From Candidatus Merdibacter merdigallinarum (GTDB lineage Bacteria > Bacillota_I > Bacilli_A > Erysipelotrichales > Erysipelotrichaceae), in the NCBI GenBank assembly GCA_019118705.1, contig DWYK01000055.1, positions 1 to 39,221 of the forward strand: a stretch of DNA of 39,221 bases, written 5' to 3'. Below the pieces are notes generated by a model. That model was not told the origin of the DNA. It worked only from the letters and a program-made list of their open reading frames with translations, and ran no database searches. The position numbers were made by a program, and so were the translations under genes. This document shows positions 8,961 to 16,627 of this stretch, piece by piece. Position 1 is the first letter of the stretch. Every line of letters starts with the position of its first letter.

Positions 8961-9482
8961 TCATCCTTGATCCGATGAACGCTTCGGTTCCTCATACAGC
9001 AGTCCTTTTTTCCGAAGTGCATTCTCCACCCGCTCAAAGACAGCCGCATCCCGACAGCGGATCGTATGGAGGTGCACCCCGTGCGTCAGCTGACTGAGCG
9101 GCTCATTGCCCTGCATCCGATCGATGAACTGATCCACGTCATAGCGAGAAGAGAGCTGCAGCTGTCCGACCAGCTGCCCATAGGTCGGATGCTCAACGAT
9201 GACGTCGACGACCTCCGCTCCCTGATCCACGATCGTATAAAGCTCCTCACGCATCTGCTGCGGTGCGTGCATGACAGCGATCTTTCGTTCGCTGCCGGCA
9301 TTGGAGCGCTCCCACACATATCCCCGCGGCGTGGCGATGATCTGCGTGCCGGATGCGCGGATCAATGCGATGTCCCCGACGATGATCTGCCGGGACACAT
9401 GCAGCTTTCTGGCCAATGCCGATGCGGAGACCGGTGTCTCGCTGGTGCGGATCGCTTCGATGATCGCTGCTTTACGGTCCAT
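8961..9482 (-). CDS. niaR: NiaR-type transcriptional repressor of NAD biosynthesis (HTH + 3H domain)
   Basis: Nicotinate-responsive repressor of nadABC or niacin-uptake genes in Bacillota. Residues about 5-60 form a winged helix-turn-helix (VSASALARKLHVSRQIIVGDIALIRASG). Residues about 70-165 form the 3H domain, with HPTYGQLVGQL and LTHGVHLHT carrying the conserved His residues that bind metal and nicotinate. I chose the ATG at 9482 because AGAAGGAGG lies 9 bases upstream; a start 6 bases earlier is possible. A TATAAT box lies at 9509-9514. None of the expected target genes is in the window. Confidence 0.88.
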   Translation of the reverse strand: MDRKAAIIEAIRTSETPVSASALARKLHVSRQIIVGDIALIRASGTQIIATPRGYVWERSNAGSERKIAVMHAPQQMREELYTIVDQGAEVVDVIVEHPTYGQLVGQLQLSSRYDVDQFIDRMQGNEPLSQLTHGVHLHTIRCRDAAVFERVENALRKKGLLYEEPKRSSDQG

Positions 9483-9508
9483 CTGCACACGCCTCCTTCT
9501 CTTGTTTC

Positions 9509-9514
9509 ATTATA
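9509..9514 (-). promoter_or_regulatory. -10 box of niaR
   Basis: Minus-strand TATAAT, 26 bases before the niaR ATG and overlapping the stop codon of the upstream prepilin peptidase gene. No good -35 hexamer is visible. Confidence 0.5.
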
Positions 9515-10076
9515 ACAGAAAATGCCGCTGCGCACATCCGTTTATGCACAGTGTCAGCACGATGCTCAAAGCGATCCACGGACCAAAAGGAAGCCGCGTC
9601 TGCAGGGTCACTCGCTTTCGGATCAGCAGGATGCCCGCATGGCCGCCGGCGGCGATCACGCCAAGCTGAAGACCATACAGAAAATCAACGCCCAGGGCGA
9701 AGGCTGCCGCCGTGCACAGTTTGACGTCGCCCCAGCCGATGCAGCCCGGCCACAGCGTCCGAAGCAGCCAAAAGCCGCCACCCAGCAGGATCCCGCATAA
9801 ACAGCGTTCCAGCCACACCGCATCTGAAAGAAGATAACCAAACGGCACCACCAACAGAGTGAGCACATCTGGGATCCACAGTTCATGTACATCGATCCAG
9901 GTGATCGCCAGCAGCACCAGAAACAGCCCATGGCACAGCCAGTGCTTTTCCGGTACGAGAAACAGCGCAGACAACAGCGAAGCACCTGATGCGCACACAC
10001 AAAGCGAGGCCCGCTTCCATGAAAACGCCTGCCCGCGAAACAGAAACAGCCACAGAAACAGTGCACCTGCGATCAT
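9510..10076 (-). CDS. Type IV prepilin peptidase-like protein (A24 family), short form
   Basis: Polytopic membrane aspartic peptidase related to PilD/ComC, which removes the leader from type IV-like pilins. Both catalytic Asp motifs are present: WIDVHELWIPD and GWGDVKL (GxGD). At 188 aa with about six hydrophobic segments it lacks the cytoplasmic zinc/N-methylase domain of full PilD, as do other short A24 enzymes. A GGAAGG-rich ribosome site precedes the ATG at 10076. No pilin or secretion ATPase genes are nearby, so its substrate is unknown. Confidence 0.82.
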   Translation of the reverse strand: MIAGALFLWLFLFRGQAFSWKRASLCVCASGASLLSALFLVPEKHWLCHGLFLVLLAITWIDVHELWIPDVLTLLVVPFGYLLSDAVWLERCLCGILLGGGFWLLRTLWPGCIGWGDVKLCTAAAFALGVDFLYGLQLGVIAAGGHAGILLIRKRVTLQTRLPFGPWIALSIVLTLCINGCAQRHFLL

Positions 10077-10121
10077 CTTCTCACTTCCTTCCCCTTCTTC
10101 TATACGCCGTTTTTCGCTAGT

Positions 10122-10154
10122 GCCCTAAAAAGAAAAGGAGCGGATGGCTCCTTT
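10122..10154 (-). terminator. Intrinsic terminator of the nitroreductase gene
   Basis: Minus-strand stem AAAGGAGC / GCTCCTTT (10134-10154) followed by TTCTTTTTAG, 7 bases beyond the nitroreductase stop. Confidence 0.75.
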
Positions 10155-10160
10155 CCTGTT

Positions 10161-10697
10161 TCAGTGATACGTCGTGATGTCCGTTACGCTCTTGCGTTTT
10201 GGCTGCAGCGGGTCGATGTCCGGATAGCCGACGGCGATCACGCTGACGATCGTCTCCTGAGGCGGTATAGACAGCAGCTCACGGATGCGTTTCTCATCGC
10301 GAATGCCCATGACCAGCGTGCCCAGGCCCAGCTCTGTGGCCGCCAGCAGCAGATTCATCGTCTGTAAGCCCAGATCGTAACAGCCCCAGCCATTGCCCAG
10401 CTCATTGCTCGGTTCTCCGCTCTTTTCAAATCCGCTGCGGTCCTTCACGAACGTCGCAACGATCAAAACCGGCGCATCCTCTGCGTTCTCGCCGTTGAAG
10501 CGTGCCAGTCCTTCCCATTTGAGCTTTTCCAGCATCTGCTGCGAGCGGACGACATGATAGCGCCCGGTCTGTGAATTCTTCCAGGTCGGCGCCTGGATCG
10601 CCGCTTCGATCAGCGTTTCGATCATCGCATCGCTGACCTCTTTTTTCTGATATTTGCGAATGCTTCTGCGTTTGTTCATCGCATCTTTCAGTTCCAT
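10161..10697 (-). CDS. Nitroreductase-family FMN oxidoreductase
   Basis: FMN-dependent NAD(P)H oxidoreductase of the nitroreductase superfamily. The N-terminal signature MNKRRSIRKYQKKEV contacts FMN phosphate; AIQAPTWKNSQTGRYHVV and LGLGTLVMGIRDEKRIRELLSIP are typical of the second FMN-binding part. At 178 aa it has the short, single-domain length. It is preceded by its own promoter and GGGAGG site and ended by its own terminator, so it is monocistronic. The physiological substrate cannot be read from sequence. Confidence 0.88.
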   Translation of the reverse strand: MELKDAMNKRRSIRKYQKKEVSDAMIETLIEAAIQAPTWKNSQTGRYHVVRSQQMLEKLKWEGLARFNGENAEDAPVLIVATFVKDRSGFEKSGEPSNELGNGWGCYDLGLQTMNLLLAATELGLGTLVMGIRDEKRIRELLSIPPQETIVSVIAVGYPDIDPLQPKRKSVTDITTYH

Positions 10698-10733
10698 CGG
10701 ATCACCCTCCCTTTCATGGTTTCTCTTTCCTTC

Positions 10734-10762
10734 AGTATAGCGGTTTTTTATGCAAATGAAAA
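10734..10762 (-). promoter_or_regulatory. Promoter of the nitroreductase gene
   Basis: Minus-strand -35 TTTTCA (10757-10762), 17 bases, -10 TATACT (10734-10739). Located 37-65 bases before the start codon. Confidence 0.6.
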
Positions 10763-10782
10763 GTATCTTATTTGGACGATGG

Positions 10783-11496
10783 TCATCTCTGCGTCCGACA
10801 CGTCTCTACCGTCCGCAGCCAGCGATAGCCGATGTTGTGCACGGTCTCGATGTAGCTGCCGTCCTCACGGATCGCTTTTTTGAGGTTGCTGATGTGGACA
10901 TTCAGCGTATTCTGGTCGACAAAGACGCCTCGGTGTTCCCAGATGCAGCTGTTGAACTGATCGCGAAGCACGACCTGTCCGGGATGGGTGACCAGCAGCC
11001 GCAGGATCTCAAACTGTGTCTTGGTGAGCGCGATCATCTCCTCCCGGTGCCACACCTGATGATTGGCGAGGTCGATCGTCAGCACCCCGCTCTTCACCCG
11101 GTCGCTCCCTTTGCCGCTCTGCCACTGCTGGCGGCGGATCAGCGCATGGATGACCGCCATGAGCCCTTCGACGGTAAACGGCTTGTTGATGTAGGCATCT
11201 CCGCCCAGCTCATACCCGCGGATCTGCTCCCGCTCTCCGTCTGCACCGGTCAGAAATATGATCGGCGTCCGGTCCGTTTCCCGAATGTCCCGGCACAGAT
11301 CAAATCCGTTGCCGTCGGAGAGACGCACATCGATCAGATAAAAATCGAATACATCGCTGCGCATTTTCTGCAGTGCTTCCCGGCAAGTATACGCACATGC
11401 CAGCTCGATGGCATGGCGGCGCAGGCCCAGCTTCAGACTGGCCGCCAGGGAACGGTCATCTTCCACATATAAGATTCGCAGCTTCTTTTCCGGCAT
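10783..11496 (-). CDS. OmpR/PhoB-family response regulator, orphan
   Basis: Two-component DNA-binding regulator. The receiver (about 5-118) has the acidic pocket VEDD, the phosphoacceptor Asp at about 56 in YLIDVRLSDGNGFDL, Thr in FLTGAD and the Lys in NKPF. The C-terminal winged helix (about 135-230) has LTKTQFEILRLLVTHPGQVVLR, VDQNTLNVHISNLKKAI and YIETVHNIGYRW. I prefer the ATG at 11496 (MPEKKLRILYVEDD), which has GGAAGG 9 bases upstream; an ATG at 11517 lies inside a long hairpin. No histidine kinase gene is adjacent, and its targets are unknown. Confidence 0.92.
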   Translation of the reverse strand: MPEKKLRILYVEDDRSLAASLKLGLRRHAIELACAYTCREALQKMRSDVFDFYLIDVRLSDGNGFDLCRDIRETDRTPIIFLTGADGEREQIRGYELGGDAYINKPFTVEGLMAVIHALIRRQQWQSGKGSDRVKSGVLTIDLANHQVWHREEMIALTKTQFEILRLLVTHPGQVVLRDQFNSCIWEHRGVFVDQNTLNVHISNLKKAIREDGSYIETVHNIGYRWLRTVETCRTQR

Positions 11497-11513
11497 ATTC
11501 TTCATCCTTCCCC

Positions 11514-11547
11514 GCATCGGTCATTGAAGGCGTTCAGTGACCGATGC
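11514..11547. repeat. 34-base near-perfect palindrome in the leader of the response regulator gene
   Basis: Two 10-base arms (GCATCGGTCA at 11514-11523 and its complement at 11538-11547), a T/G position, 4-base inner arms (TGAA / TTCA) and a GGCG loop give a 15-bp stem. It ends 17 bases before the preferred ATG. It could be an operator, an mRNA hairpin controlling translation, or a terminator-like element without a T run. Confidence 0.7.
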
Positions 11548-11655
11548 TTTCCAGTATTAAGAATAATGCATAAATCTAAATTTTTTATTAAGAAATCGCT
11601 ACGGTATCTGCCACGCCCTCTCTTTAGTAGCTATTCTGCTGGATCCATAATTCGG

Positions 11656-11680
11656 AAAAGGACCGCGTCTGCGGTCCTTT
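11656..11680 (-). terminator. Terminator of the amino-acid ABC transporter operon
   Basis: Stem AAAGGACCGC / GCGGTCCTTT (11657-11666, 11671-11680), 4-base loop, with a modest TTTTCC tail in the minus direction. Confidence 0.7.
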
Positions 11681-11703
11681 CTTCATCCTCAATCTGTTTT
11701 CAC

Positions 11704-12447
11704 TTAGAGCACCTTGCTCAGGAAGTCGATCGTTCGCGGATTCTGCGGATGTTCGAACACTTCCTGCGGTGTTCCCTTCTCCTGGATGATTCCCTGATCC
11801 ATGAAGAACACCCGGTCGCTGATCTGTTTGGCAAACGCCATCTCATGTGTCACGATGACGATCGTCATCCCCTGATCGGCCAGTTCCTTGATGACCTCCA
11901 GCACATCCTTGACCATCTCCGGATCCAGTGCGCTGGTCGGCTCATCCATCAGGATGACATCCGGGTTCATCGCCAGCGCCCGCACGATGGCCAGACGCTG
12001 TTTCTGTCCGCCGGAGAGCTTGCGCGGATACTCGTCTTTCTTATCCAGCAGACCGACCTTGGCCAGCAGCTCACAGGCGTTCTTCTGTGCTTCTTCTCTG
12101 CTTTGTCCCAGTTCCAGCGTCGGTGCCAGCGTGATGTTTTCCAACACGGTCAGATGCGGAAATACATTGAAATGCTGAAAGATCATGCCCATCTTCTGAC
12201 GGTGCTTGTCGATGTCCACGCTTTGATCGGTGATGTCCACCCCTTCAAAGATCACCTGTCCCTTGTCCGGTGTCTCCAGCAGGTTCAGACAGCGCAGGAA
12301 CGTCGACTTCCCGCTGCCGCTGGGTCCGATGATCGAAACGACCTCACCCTTGTGGATCTCTTCGCTGACGCCTTTCAGCACCTCCAGATCATGAAAGCTC
12401 TTATGCAGGTCTTTTACCTGAATCAATGCATCATTAGTCACTGACAC
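11704..12447 (-). CDS. Polar amino-acid ABC transporter, ATP-binding subunit
   Basis: Energises uptake by the SBP-permease encoded just upstream. All ABC ATPase motifs are present: Walker [11 protein letters not shown]-loop [18 protein letters not shown], signature [33 protein letters not shown], and switch His in [16 protein letters not shown]. At 247 aa it is a normal GlnQ/ArtP-class subunit. It begins at GTG 12447, inside the last codons of the permease gene (14-base overlap), so translation is probably coupled. Substrate choice follows the permease; the arginine T-boxes upstream suggest arginine. Confidence 0.95.
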   Translation of the reverse strand: MSVTNDALIQVKDLHKSFHDLEVLKGVSEEIHKGEVVSIIGPSGSGKSTFLRCLNLLETPDKGQVIFEGVDITDQSVDIDKHRQKMGMIFQHFNVFPHLTVLENITLAPTLELGQSREEAQKNACELLAKVGLLDKKDEYPRKLSGGQKQRLAIVRALAMNPDVILMDEPTSALDPEMVKDVLEVIKELADQGMTIVIVTHEMAFAKQISDRVFFMDQGIIQEKGTPQEVFEHPQNPRTIDFLSKVL

Positions 12448-13972
12448 TCAGTCTCCTTTCCATGTATTTGACGCCCTTTGACAGGGTAAAGGTCACGATG
12501 AAGTAGATCAGGCCGACGATGACCAGCGGCTCGATCGACTTGTAGGTCGCTGATTTGATCACGGTGTTGACCGTCATCAGCTCACCGATGAAGAAGGTGG
12601 AGGCCAACGAGGTCTCCTTGACCATCATGACGAATTCATTGCCCAGTGCCGGCAGGATGTTCTTGACGGCCTGCGGCAGGATGATCTTCGTCATCGTGTT
12701 GCGATTGCTCATGCCCAATGACTTCGCCGCTTCGCGCTGTCCTTTGTCCACCGACTGGATGCCGCTTCGGATGATCTCTGCCACATAGGCGCTGCTGTTG
12801 ACGACCAGGGCGATGATCACGCTGACCAGCATCGGCATATCGCCGCCGGAAAGCGTGGAGAAGACGGTGATGAACAGCCACAGCTGCAACAGCAGCGGCG
12901 TTCCCCGGATCAGTTCGACATAGGCGGTGCAGACGGCCTGGACGAGCTTGTTCTTCGACAGTTTGATCAAAGCGAACAGCGCACCGACCAGCGTACCGAA
13001 GAAGACGGTGATGGCGGCCAGACCCAGCGTGATCAGCAGGCCCTGCAGCAGCTGCGGCCAGAAGGACTGTACGATCTGAACGAGCGTTCCCAGAAAGCTC
13101 GTCGCAGTGATCGAAGTCATGTTGTTGTTCAGCTCGATGGCTTCCTCATACCACTGTTCATAGAGTCCCTGTTCATTGACGTCCTCGAGGATGGTATTGA
13201 CCTCTTCGATCAGCTCTTTTTCTCCCAGCGGTGCACCGATGCGGGTACCGGCATAGTCCGCGCTGATGTCAAATTCTTCTTCCATCGTCGCCAGATCGCT
13301 GTTGTTCTGCGCATACTGGATACCGGTCGGCATGGAGGTCGCGACCGCATCCACACTGCCGTTCTTCAGCAGGGCGACTCCGTCATCGATGGTCGTGATG
13401 CTCTGCAGCTGCGGATCGCTGATCTGATCCTTTACATACTGTTCCTGGATCGAGCCCGACTGTGCTGCGATCTTCACACCGCGCAGATCCTCCAACGTCC
13501 GATACTTGTCCGCATCCTCCGCACGGATCAGCACGCCCTGTGCGCTCGCTTCGGAATCTTCATCCATGTTGTAACCGATGGAAAGTTCCATCGACTGTGC
13601 CCGGGCCGGCGTATAGGCCAGTCCGGTGATCGCCAGGTCGATCTGTCCGGTCGACAGATTCGCCAGCACCGTATCAAAATTGGATGCCTCGATGCGCAGA
13701 TCGACGCCCATGCGCTGTGCGATGTATTTCGCCAGTTCGATATCGCTGCCGACATACTGATCCTGGCCGGTTTTGGTCGAATCGATGAACTCATTCGGCG
13801 GGAAATCCGGCGATGTACCGACGATGAGCACCCCTCTTTCCTTGATCTCATCCAGCAGTGAGCGCTCTCCATCCGACTCCTCGCCTTCTTGTGCAAAAGC
13901 AATGATCGGCAGACTGGCGAACGCCAGCAGCACGGCAGTCAGACAAATCAGCAGTTTTTTTATTTGTTTCAT
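12434..13972 (-). CDS. Fused substrate-binding protein and permease of an amino-acid (probably arginine) ABC transporter
   Basis: A single 512-residue chain combines both extracytoplasmic binding and membrane functions, as in streptococcal GlnP-like proteins. Residues 1-28 form a signal or anchor ([20 protein letters not shown]). Residues about 40-285 are a type II binding protein with [32 protein letters not shown] and [14 protein letters not shown]. The permease domain (about 305-505) has several membrane segments and the HisM/GlnP signature around [26 protein letters not shown] use the ATG at 13972, where the signal peptide starts, with AGGGG upstream; the reading frame open further upstream is only translated T-box leader. 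Arginine specificity is inferred from the CGU specifiers of the leader. Confidence 0.93.
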   Translation of the reverse strand: MKQIKKLLICLTAVLLAFASLPIIAFAQEGEESDGERSLLDEIKERGVLIVGTSPDFPPNEFIDSTKTGQDQYVGSDIELAKYIAQRMGVDLRIEASNFDTVLANLSTGQIDLAITGLAYTPARAQSMELSIGYNMDEDSEASAQGVLIRAEDADKYRTLEDLRGVKIAAQSGSIQEQYVKDQISDPQLQSITTIDDGVALLKNGSVDAVATSMPTGIQYAQNNSDLATMEEEFDISADYAGTRIGAPLGEKELIEEVNTILEDVNEQGLYEQWYEEAIELNNNMTSITATSFLGTLVQIVQSFWPQLLQGLLITLGLAAITVFFGTLVGALFALIKLSKNKLVQAVCTAYVELIRGTPLLLQLWLFITVFSTLSGGDMPMLVSVIIALVVNSSAYVAEIIRSGIQSVDKGQREAAKSLGMSNRNTMTKIILPQAVKNILPALGNEFVMMVKETSLASTFFIGELMTVNTVIKSATYKSIEPLVIVGLIYFIVTFTLSKGVKYMERRLSVSD

Positions 13973-13996
13973 GTCTCTGTCCCCTTTCCTTCTTAT

Positions 13997-14232
13997 AAAA
14001 AACGTCCTTGTCATCAGACAAGGACGTGTATGCACGCGGTACCACCTTACTTCCCGCATGGCTCTCCCATGCGGACCCTCGACCTTTAACGCAGGTTCTA
14101 CGAACATTCCCTCGCTTCGCTTCGAGAATGCAGCTCCAAGACACGTTCACCTTCTTTGTCTGCCCGCTCGCACCGACCGCGGGCTCTCTGAAAGACGCCA
14201 AACGGCTACTCCTTCTCTTCCTTGCCTTTCCT
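13997..14232 (-). promoter_or_regulatory. T-box riboswitch 2 (promoter-distal copy), CGU/arginine specifier
   Basis: Second T-box leader, directly before the transporter. Minus strand shows AGTA (loop E), AGAGAG, GGTGCGAG (apical Stem I loop), then GAA followed by the specifier CGT (14143-14145) and a purine, and the T-box sequence AAGGTGGTACCGCG (14035-14048). It ends in a terminator hairpin with an 11-bp stem (14002-14012 with 14017-14027) and a T run at 13997-14001. GAA-NNN-purine is the arrangement in the known glycine T-box Stem I, which supports reading CGT as the codon. Uncharged tRNA(Arg) would allow read-through. Confidence 0.92.
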
Positions 14233-14234
14233 AT

Positions 14235-14468
14235 AAAAAACGTCCTTGTCATCAGACAAGGACGTGTATGCACGCGGTACCACCTTACTTCCCGCATGGC
14301 TTTCCCATACGGACCCTCGACCTTTAACGCAGGTTTTACGGAAATTCCCTCGCTTCGCTTCGAGAACTCAACTCCGAGATACGTTCGCCGTCCTTGTCCG
14401 TCTGCTCGCACCGACCGCAGACTCTCTGAAAGACGCCCTCCGGCTACTCCTTCTCTTCTTCGTTTCTT
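14235..14468 (-). promoter_or_regulatory. T-box riboswitch 1 (promoter-proximal copy), CGU/arginine specifier
   Basis: First of two tandem T-boxes, offset by exactly 238 bases from the second. Minus strand shows AGTAGCC, AGAGAG, GGTGCGAG, GGCGAA then specifier CGT (14381-14383) followed by A, and AAGGTGGTACCGCG at 14273-14286. The terminator stem is 14240-14250 with 14255-14265 and a run of T at 14235-14240. Its 3' half is almost identical to copy 2, while Stem I has diverged except for the functional motifs and the specifier. Confidence 0.92.
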
Positions 14469-14474
14469 TGCTAC

Positions 14475-14503
14475 ATTATACGCAGGTTCTTCAAAAAAAG
14501 CAA
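14475..14503 (-). promoter_or_regulatory. Promoter of the T-box controlled transporter operon
   Basis: Minus-strand -35 TTGCTT (14498-14503), 17 bases, -10 TATAAT (14475-14480). Start of the leader expected near 14468, just before Stem I of T-box 1. Confidence 0.8.
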
Positions 14504-14542
14504 CCTCTGATTTCAGAAAATTTCCGGATCTCCCAGGGGCTC

Positions 14543-15010
14543 TCACCCTGATGTGTACTCCATGCGCGCTGCGCTCCACTCTCTGAGCACCTCGCCGTAT
14601 GCTTTCGCATAGCGCTTGGCCGCGGCCAGATCATGATCGCGGTAGTTGCCGCATTCCCGGCTGCAGGCAGCACCGGGGATCTCCCCTTCATAGGCCGCGA
14701 TGAACGCCATCGTCTCCTGTACCAGCGCAAGCGCACGTGCTCTGGACAGCGTATCTCTCGTCAGCAGGTAAAAGCCGGTGCGGCAGCCCATCGGCCCCAC
14801 ATACACGATCGCATCGCTTTCTTCCGTGTTGCGCACATAGGTCGCAAACAGATGTTCCAGCGTATGCAGCCCCGCATTCTCCAGATAGCCGCCCTGGTTG
14901 GGCTTTACCATCCGCAGGTCATAAGTGATGACATCCCCGTCTTCTCTGGATACATACATCCCTTTTTCCAGATGATCATGATCGACACAAAAGCTGGTAA
15001 TTTTCTTCAT
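14543..15010 (-). CDS. luxS: S-ribosylhomocysteine lyase (autoinducer-2 synthase)
   Basis: Cytoplasmic metalloenzyme of the activated methyl cycle; it splits S-ribosylhomocysteine into homocysteine and DPD, the precursor of AI-2. The metal site is HTLEH (His49, His53) plus Cys120 in ECGNY; the catalytic Cys76 is in GPMGCRTGF. Length 155 is normal. The ATG at 15010 follows GGAGGA. It is preceded by a terminator and followed by the T-box promoter, so it is probably expressed alone; its usual partner pfs/mtnN is not in the window. Confidence 0.97.
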   Translation of the reverse strand: MKKITSFCVDHDHLEKGMYVSREDGDVITYDLRMVKPNQGGYLENAGLHTLEHLFATYVRNTEESDAIVYVGPMGCRTGFYLLTRDTLSRARALALVQETMAFIAAYEGEIPGAACSRECGNYRDHDLAAAKRYAKAYGEVLREWSAARMEYTSG

Positions 15011-15027
15011 CGTCTTTCTCCTCCATC

Positions 15028-15054
15028 AAAAAATCCGCTTCCGCGGATTTTTTT
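15028..15054 (-). terminator. Intrinsic terminator between the 102-aa gene and luxS
   Basis: Stem AAATCCGC / GCGGATTT (15031-15038, 15043-15050) with loop TTCC and runs of A and T on both sides, so it could act on both strands. It overlaps the stop codon of the 102-residue gene. Confidence 0.8.
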
Positions 15055-15361
15055 ACTGATCGTTGTCAGCCATCGCCTGCGCGTATGTACGGCGCTCCGG
15101 GCTCAGATTGTCGACATAATAGCGGACCGTCAGCGTTCCGGCACACTTGCTGCGGTTCTTCGGCTCAACGATGAAGTTGTCGCCTTCCAGCATCATCGTC
15201 AGCATCGCCTTGCAGCAGCTGTTGAGATTCTTTACGCCCGGTTCACATTCATTCATGAAATCCTTTGCATTCACTTCGATATAAAGCCATAACTTGTCAT
15301 GCGCTTCGCACTTCATGGCCTGCAGTCGTTCACAGTATTTTTCAACACTCCATTTCTCCAT
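15053..15361 (-). CDS. Conserved-looking small protein of unknown function (102 aa)
   Basis: I do not recognise this protein. It is soluble by composition, starts MEKWSVEKYCERLQ and has five Cys residues: one near the N-terminus, one in HDKLWL's upstream MKCEAH, one in NECEPG and a pair in NSCCKAML, with a further one in SKCAGT near the C-terminal third. The AGGAG site before the ATG at 15361, the terminator right at its stop, and the alternation of charged and hydrophobic residues argue for a real gene. No motif supports a function. Confidence 0.65.
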   Translation of the reverse strand: MEKWSVEKYCERLQAMKCEAHDKLWLYIEVNAKDFMNECEPGVKNLNSCCKAMLTMMLEGDNFIVEPKNRSKCAGTLTVRYYVDNLSPERRTYAQAMADNDQ

Positions 15362-15478
15362 AATGCAAAACTCCTTTTCATTTCCGTTTGATTATAGCAT
15401 GTTTTCACAGTAATGACAAATCTTCCTCTGTTTTCATCCATTTTCAAACAGTTTCATCTCAAAGGATCCTGCCGCCGC

Positions 15479-15507
15479 AAAAAAAAGGAATGCTGTTCGC
15501 ATCCCTT
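15479..15507 (-). terminator. Intrinsic terminator of map
   Basis: Minus-strand stem AAGGGATGC / GCATTCCTT with one mismatch and loop GAACA, followed by eight T. It lies 6 bases beyond the map stop. Confidence 0.8.
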
Positions 15508-15512
15508 CGTAA

Positions 15513-16382
15513 TCAGTAAGCGATGATCTCCACGCCGTGCTCACCGATATAAATGGTGTGCTCCCACTGTGCGCTCAGCGAGCCGTCGCAGGTATAGGCC
15601 GTCCAGCCGTTGTCTTCATCGATGAACAGTTCCCAGCCGCCGGCGTTGATCATCGGTTCCACCGTGATCACCATTCCCGGTGCCAGCACCATTCCGGTTC
15701 CCCGCATGCCGACATGCGGTACGATCGGATCCTCGTGGAAGCCGTTGCCCACACCATGGCCGGCAAAGTCGCGAACGACGGTGTAACCGTTCTTGTGTGC
15801 GTGCTCCATGATCGCTGCGCCGATGTCGCCGACATGGCCCCACGGCTTGATCGCATCGATGCCGATCTGCAGACACTCTTTCGTCACATCTACGAGACGG
15901 CGGGCCTCTTCGCTGACCGCACCGATCAGAAACATCCGCGACGCATCCGCGTAATGCCCTTTGTAGATCGTCGTCACATCCACGTTGATGATATCGCCAT
16001 CCCGCAGGACGACATCCTTGCTCGGGATGCCATGGCAGACCTCGTCGTTGAGCGAGGTGCAGACGCTCTTGGGAAAGCCCTCATAGTTGAGCGGAGCCGG
16101 TATGCCGCCATGCTCGACCGTATAATTGTGCACCAGCGTGTTGATATCTTCCGTGGTCATGCCCGCATGGATGCGTTCAGCGACCAGATCCAGGACACCG
16201 TTGTTGATGGCGGCGGCCTTTCTGATCAGACGCAGATCTTCCGGGCTCTTGATCAGCGAACGCGCCGGCATCGTATGCCCTTCCAGCTTCAGGATGTTGT
16301 AACGGTCATCCCATTTCTCATGGCACTGCTTATACTTCTTCCCGCTGCCGCACCAGCAGCGTGAGTTTCTCTGTGTTTTCAT
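15513..16382 (-). CDS. map: Methionine aminopeptidase type I with N-terminal SEC-C zinc motif
   Basis: Removes the initiator Met from nascent proteins. Residues 1-25 form a SEC-C motif (CWCGSGKKYKQCH; Cys9, Cys11, Cys20, His21), which in such MetAPs is thought to bind zinc and the ribosome. The catalytic pita-bread domain follows with SLNDEVCHGIP, the metal Asp residues in INVDVTTIYKGHYADASR, the His in GHGVGNGFHEDP, and Glu residues in VITVEPMIN and QWEHTIYI. At 289 aa it matches the SEC-C class. It has its own promoter and terminator. Confidence 0.96.
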   Translation of the reverse strand: MKTQRNSRCWCGSGKKYKQCHEKWDDRYNILKLEGHTMPARSLIKSPEDLRLIRKAAAINNGVLDLVAERIHAGMTTEDINTLVHNYTVEHGGIPAPLNYEGFPKSVCTSLNDEVCHGIPSKDVVLRDGDIINVDVTTIYKGHYADASRMFLIGAVSEEARRLVDVTKECLQIGIDAIKPWGHVGDIGAAIMEHAHKNGYTVVRDFAGHGVGNGFHEDPIVPHVGMRGTGMVLAPGMVITVEPMINAGGWELFIDEDNGWTAYTCDGSLSAQWEHTIYIGEHGVEIIAY

Positions 16383-16396
16383 AACATCACCCTCAT

Positions 16397-16498
16397 TTAG
16401 AGATTATAGCACGATTTCTTTGAAAATGAACGACATTCCCCGCTTGCACCAAAGAAATGCGTGACGATCGCCGTCGCTAAAAACAGTTTCTTTTTCAC
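16397..16498 (-). CDS. Possible 33-residue peptide upstream of map
   Basis: A GTG at 16498 is preceded by GGAGG at a 4-base spacing and opens 33 codons with a Lys-rich start and a short hydrophobic stretch (MKKKLFLATAIVTHFFG), then a polar tail with two Cys. The end overlaps the map promoter. The composition could be a small membrane peptide or chance coding; nothing else supports it. Confidence 0.22.
   Translation of the reverse strand: MKKKLFLATAIVTHFFGASGECRSFSKKSCYNL
16403..16430 (-). promoter_or_regulatory. Promoter of map
   Basis: Minus-strand -35 TTCATT (16425-16430), 16 bases, -10 TATAAT (16403-16408), giving a leader of about 15 bases that includes the GAGGGTGAT ribosome site. Confidence 0.65.
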
Positions 16499-16584
16499 AA
16501 TTCCTCCATCCCTGCATCTTCCATCCGTATCGCACAAGACCAGGGCAATTTCATCTGCTTGCCCCCGCTTTCTGACAAAAGGCA

Positions 16585-16627
16585 TAAAAAAAGTGGGAAG
16601 CCCCGTGGTGGGTTCACAGGGCTTCCC
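16585..16627 (-). terminator. Terminator behind prmC / candidate RNA
   Basis: Minus-strand stem GGGAAGCCC / GGGCTTCCC (16595-16603, 16619-16627) followed by seven T at 16586-16592. It lies about 190 bases beyond the prmC stop and ends the structured stretch described in the next entry. Confidence 0.85.

Noticed and set aside
13848-14586. Open frames of 180-240 codons on both strands across the transporter leader
   Set aside because: They are translations of the two T-box leaders and their terminators; the duplicated structure and conserved RNA motifs explain the sequence.
16397-16585. Longer 62-codon version of the small frame upstream of map
   Set aside because: Its first half begins inside the T run of the terminator and has no ribosome site; only the shorter GTG-started form is worth mention.
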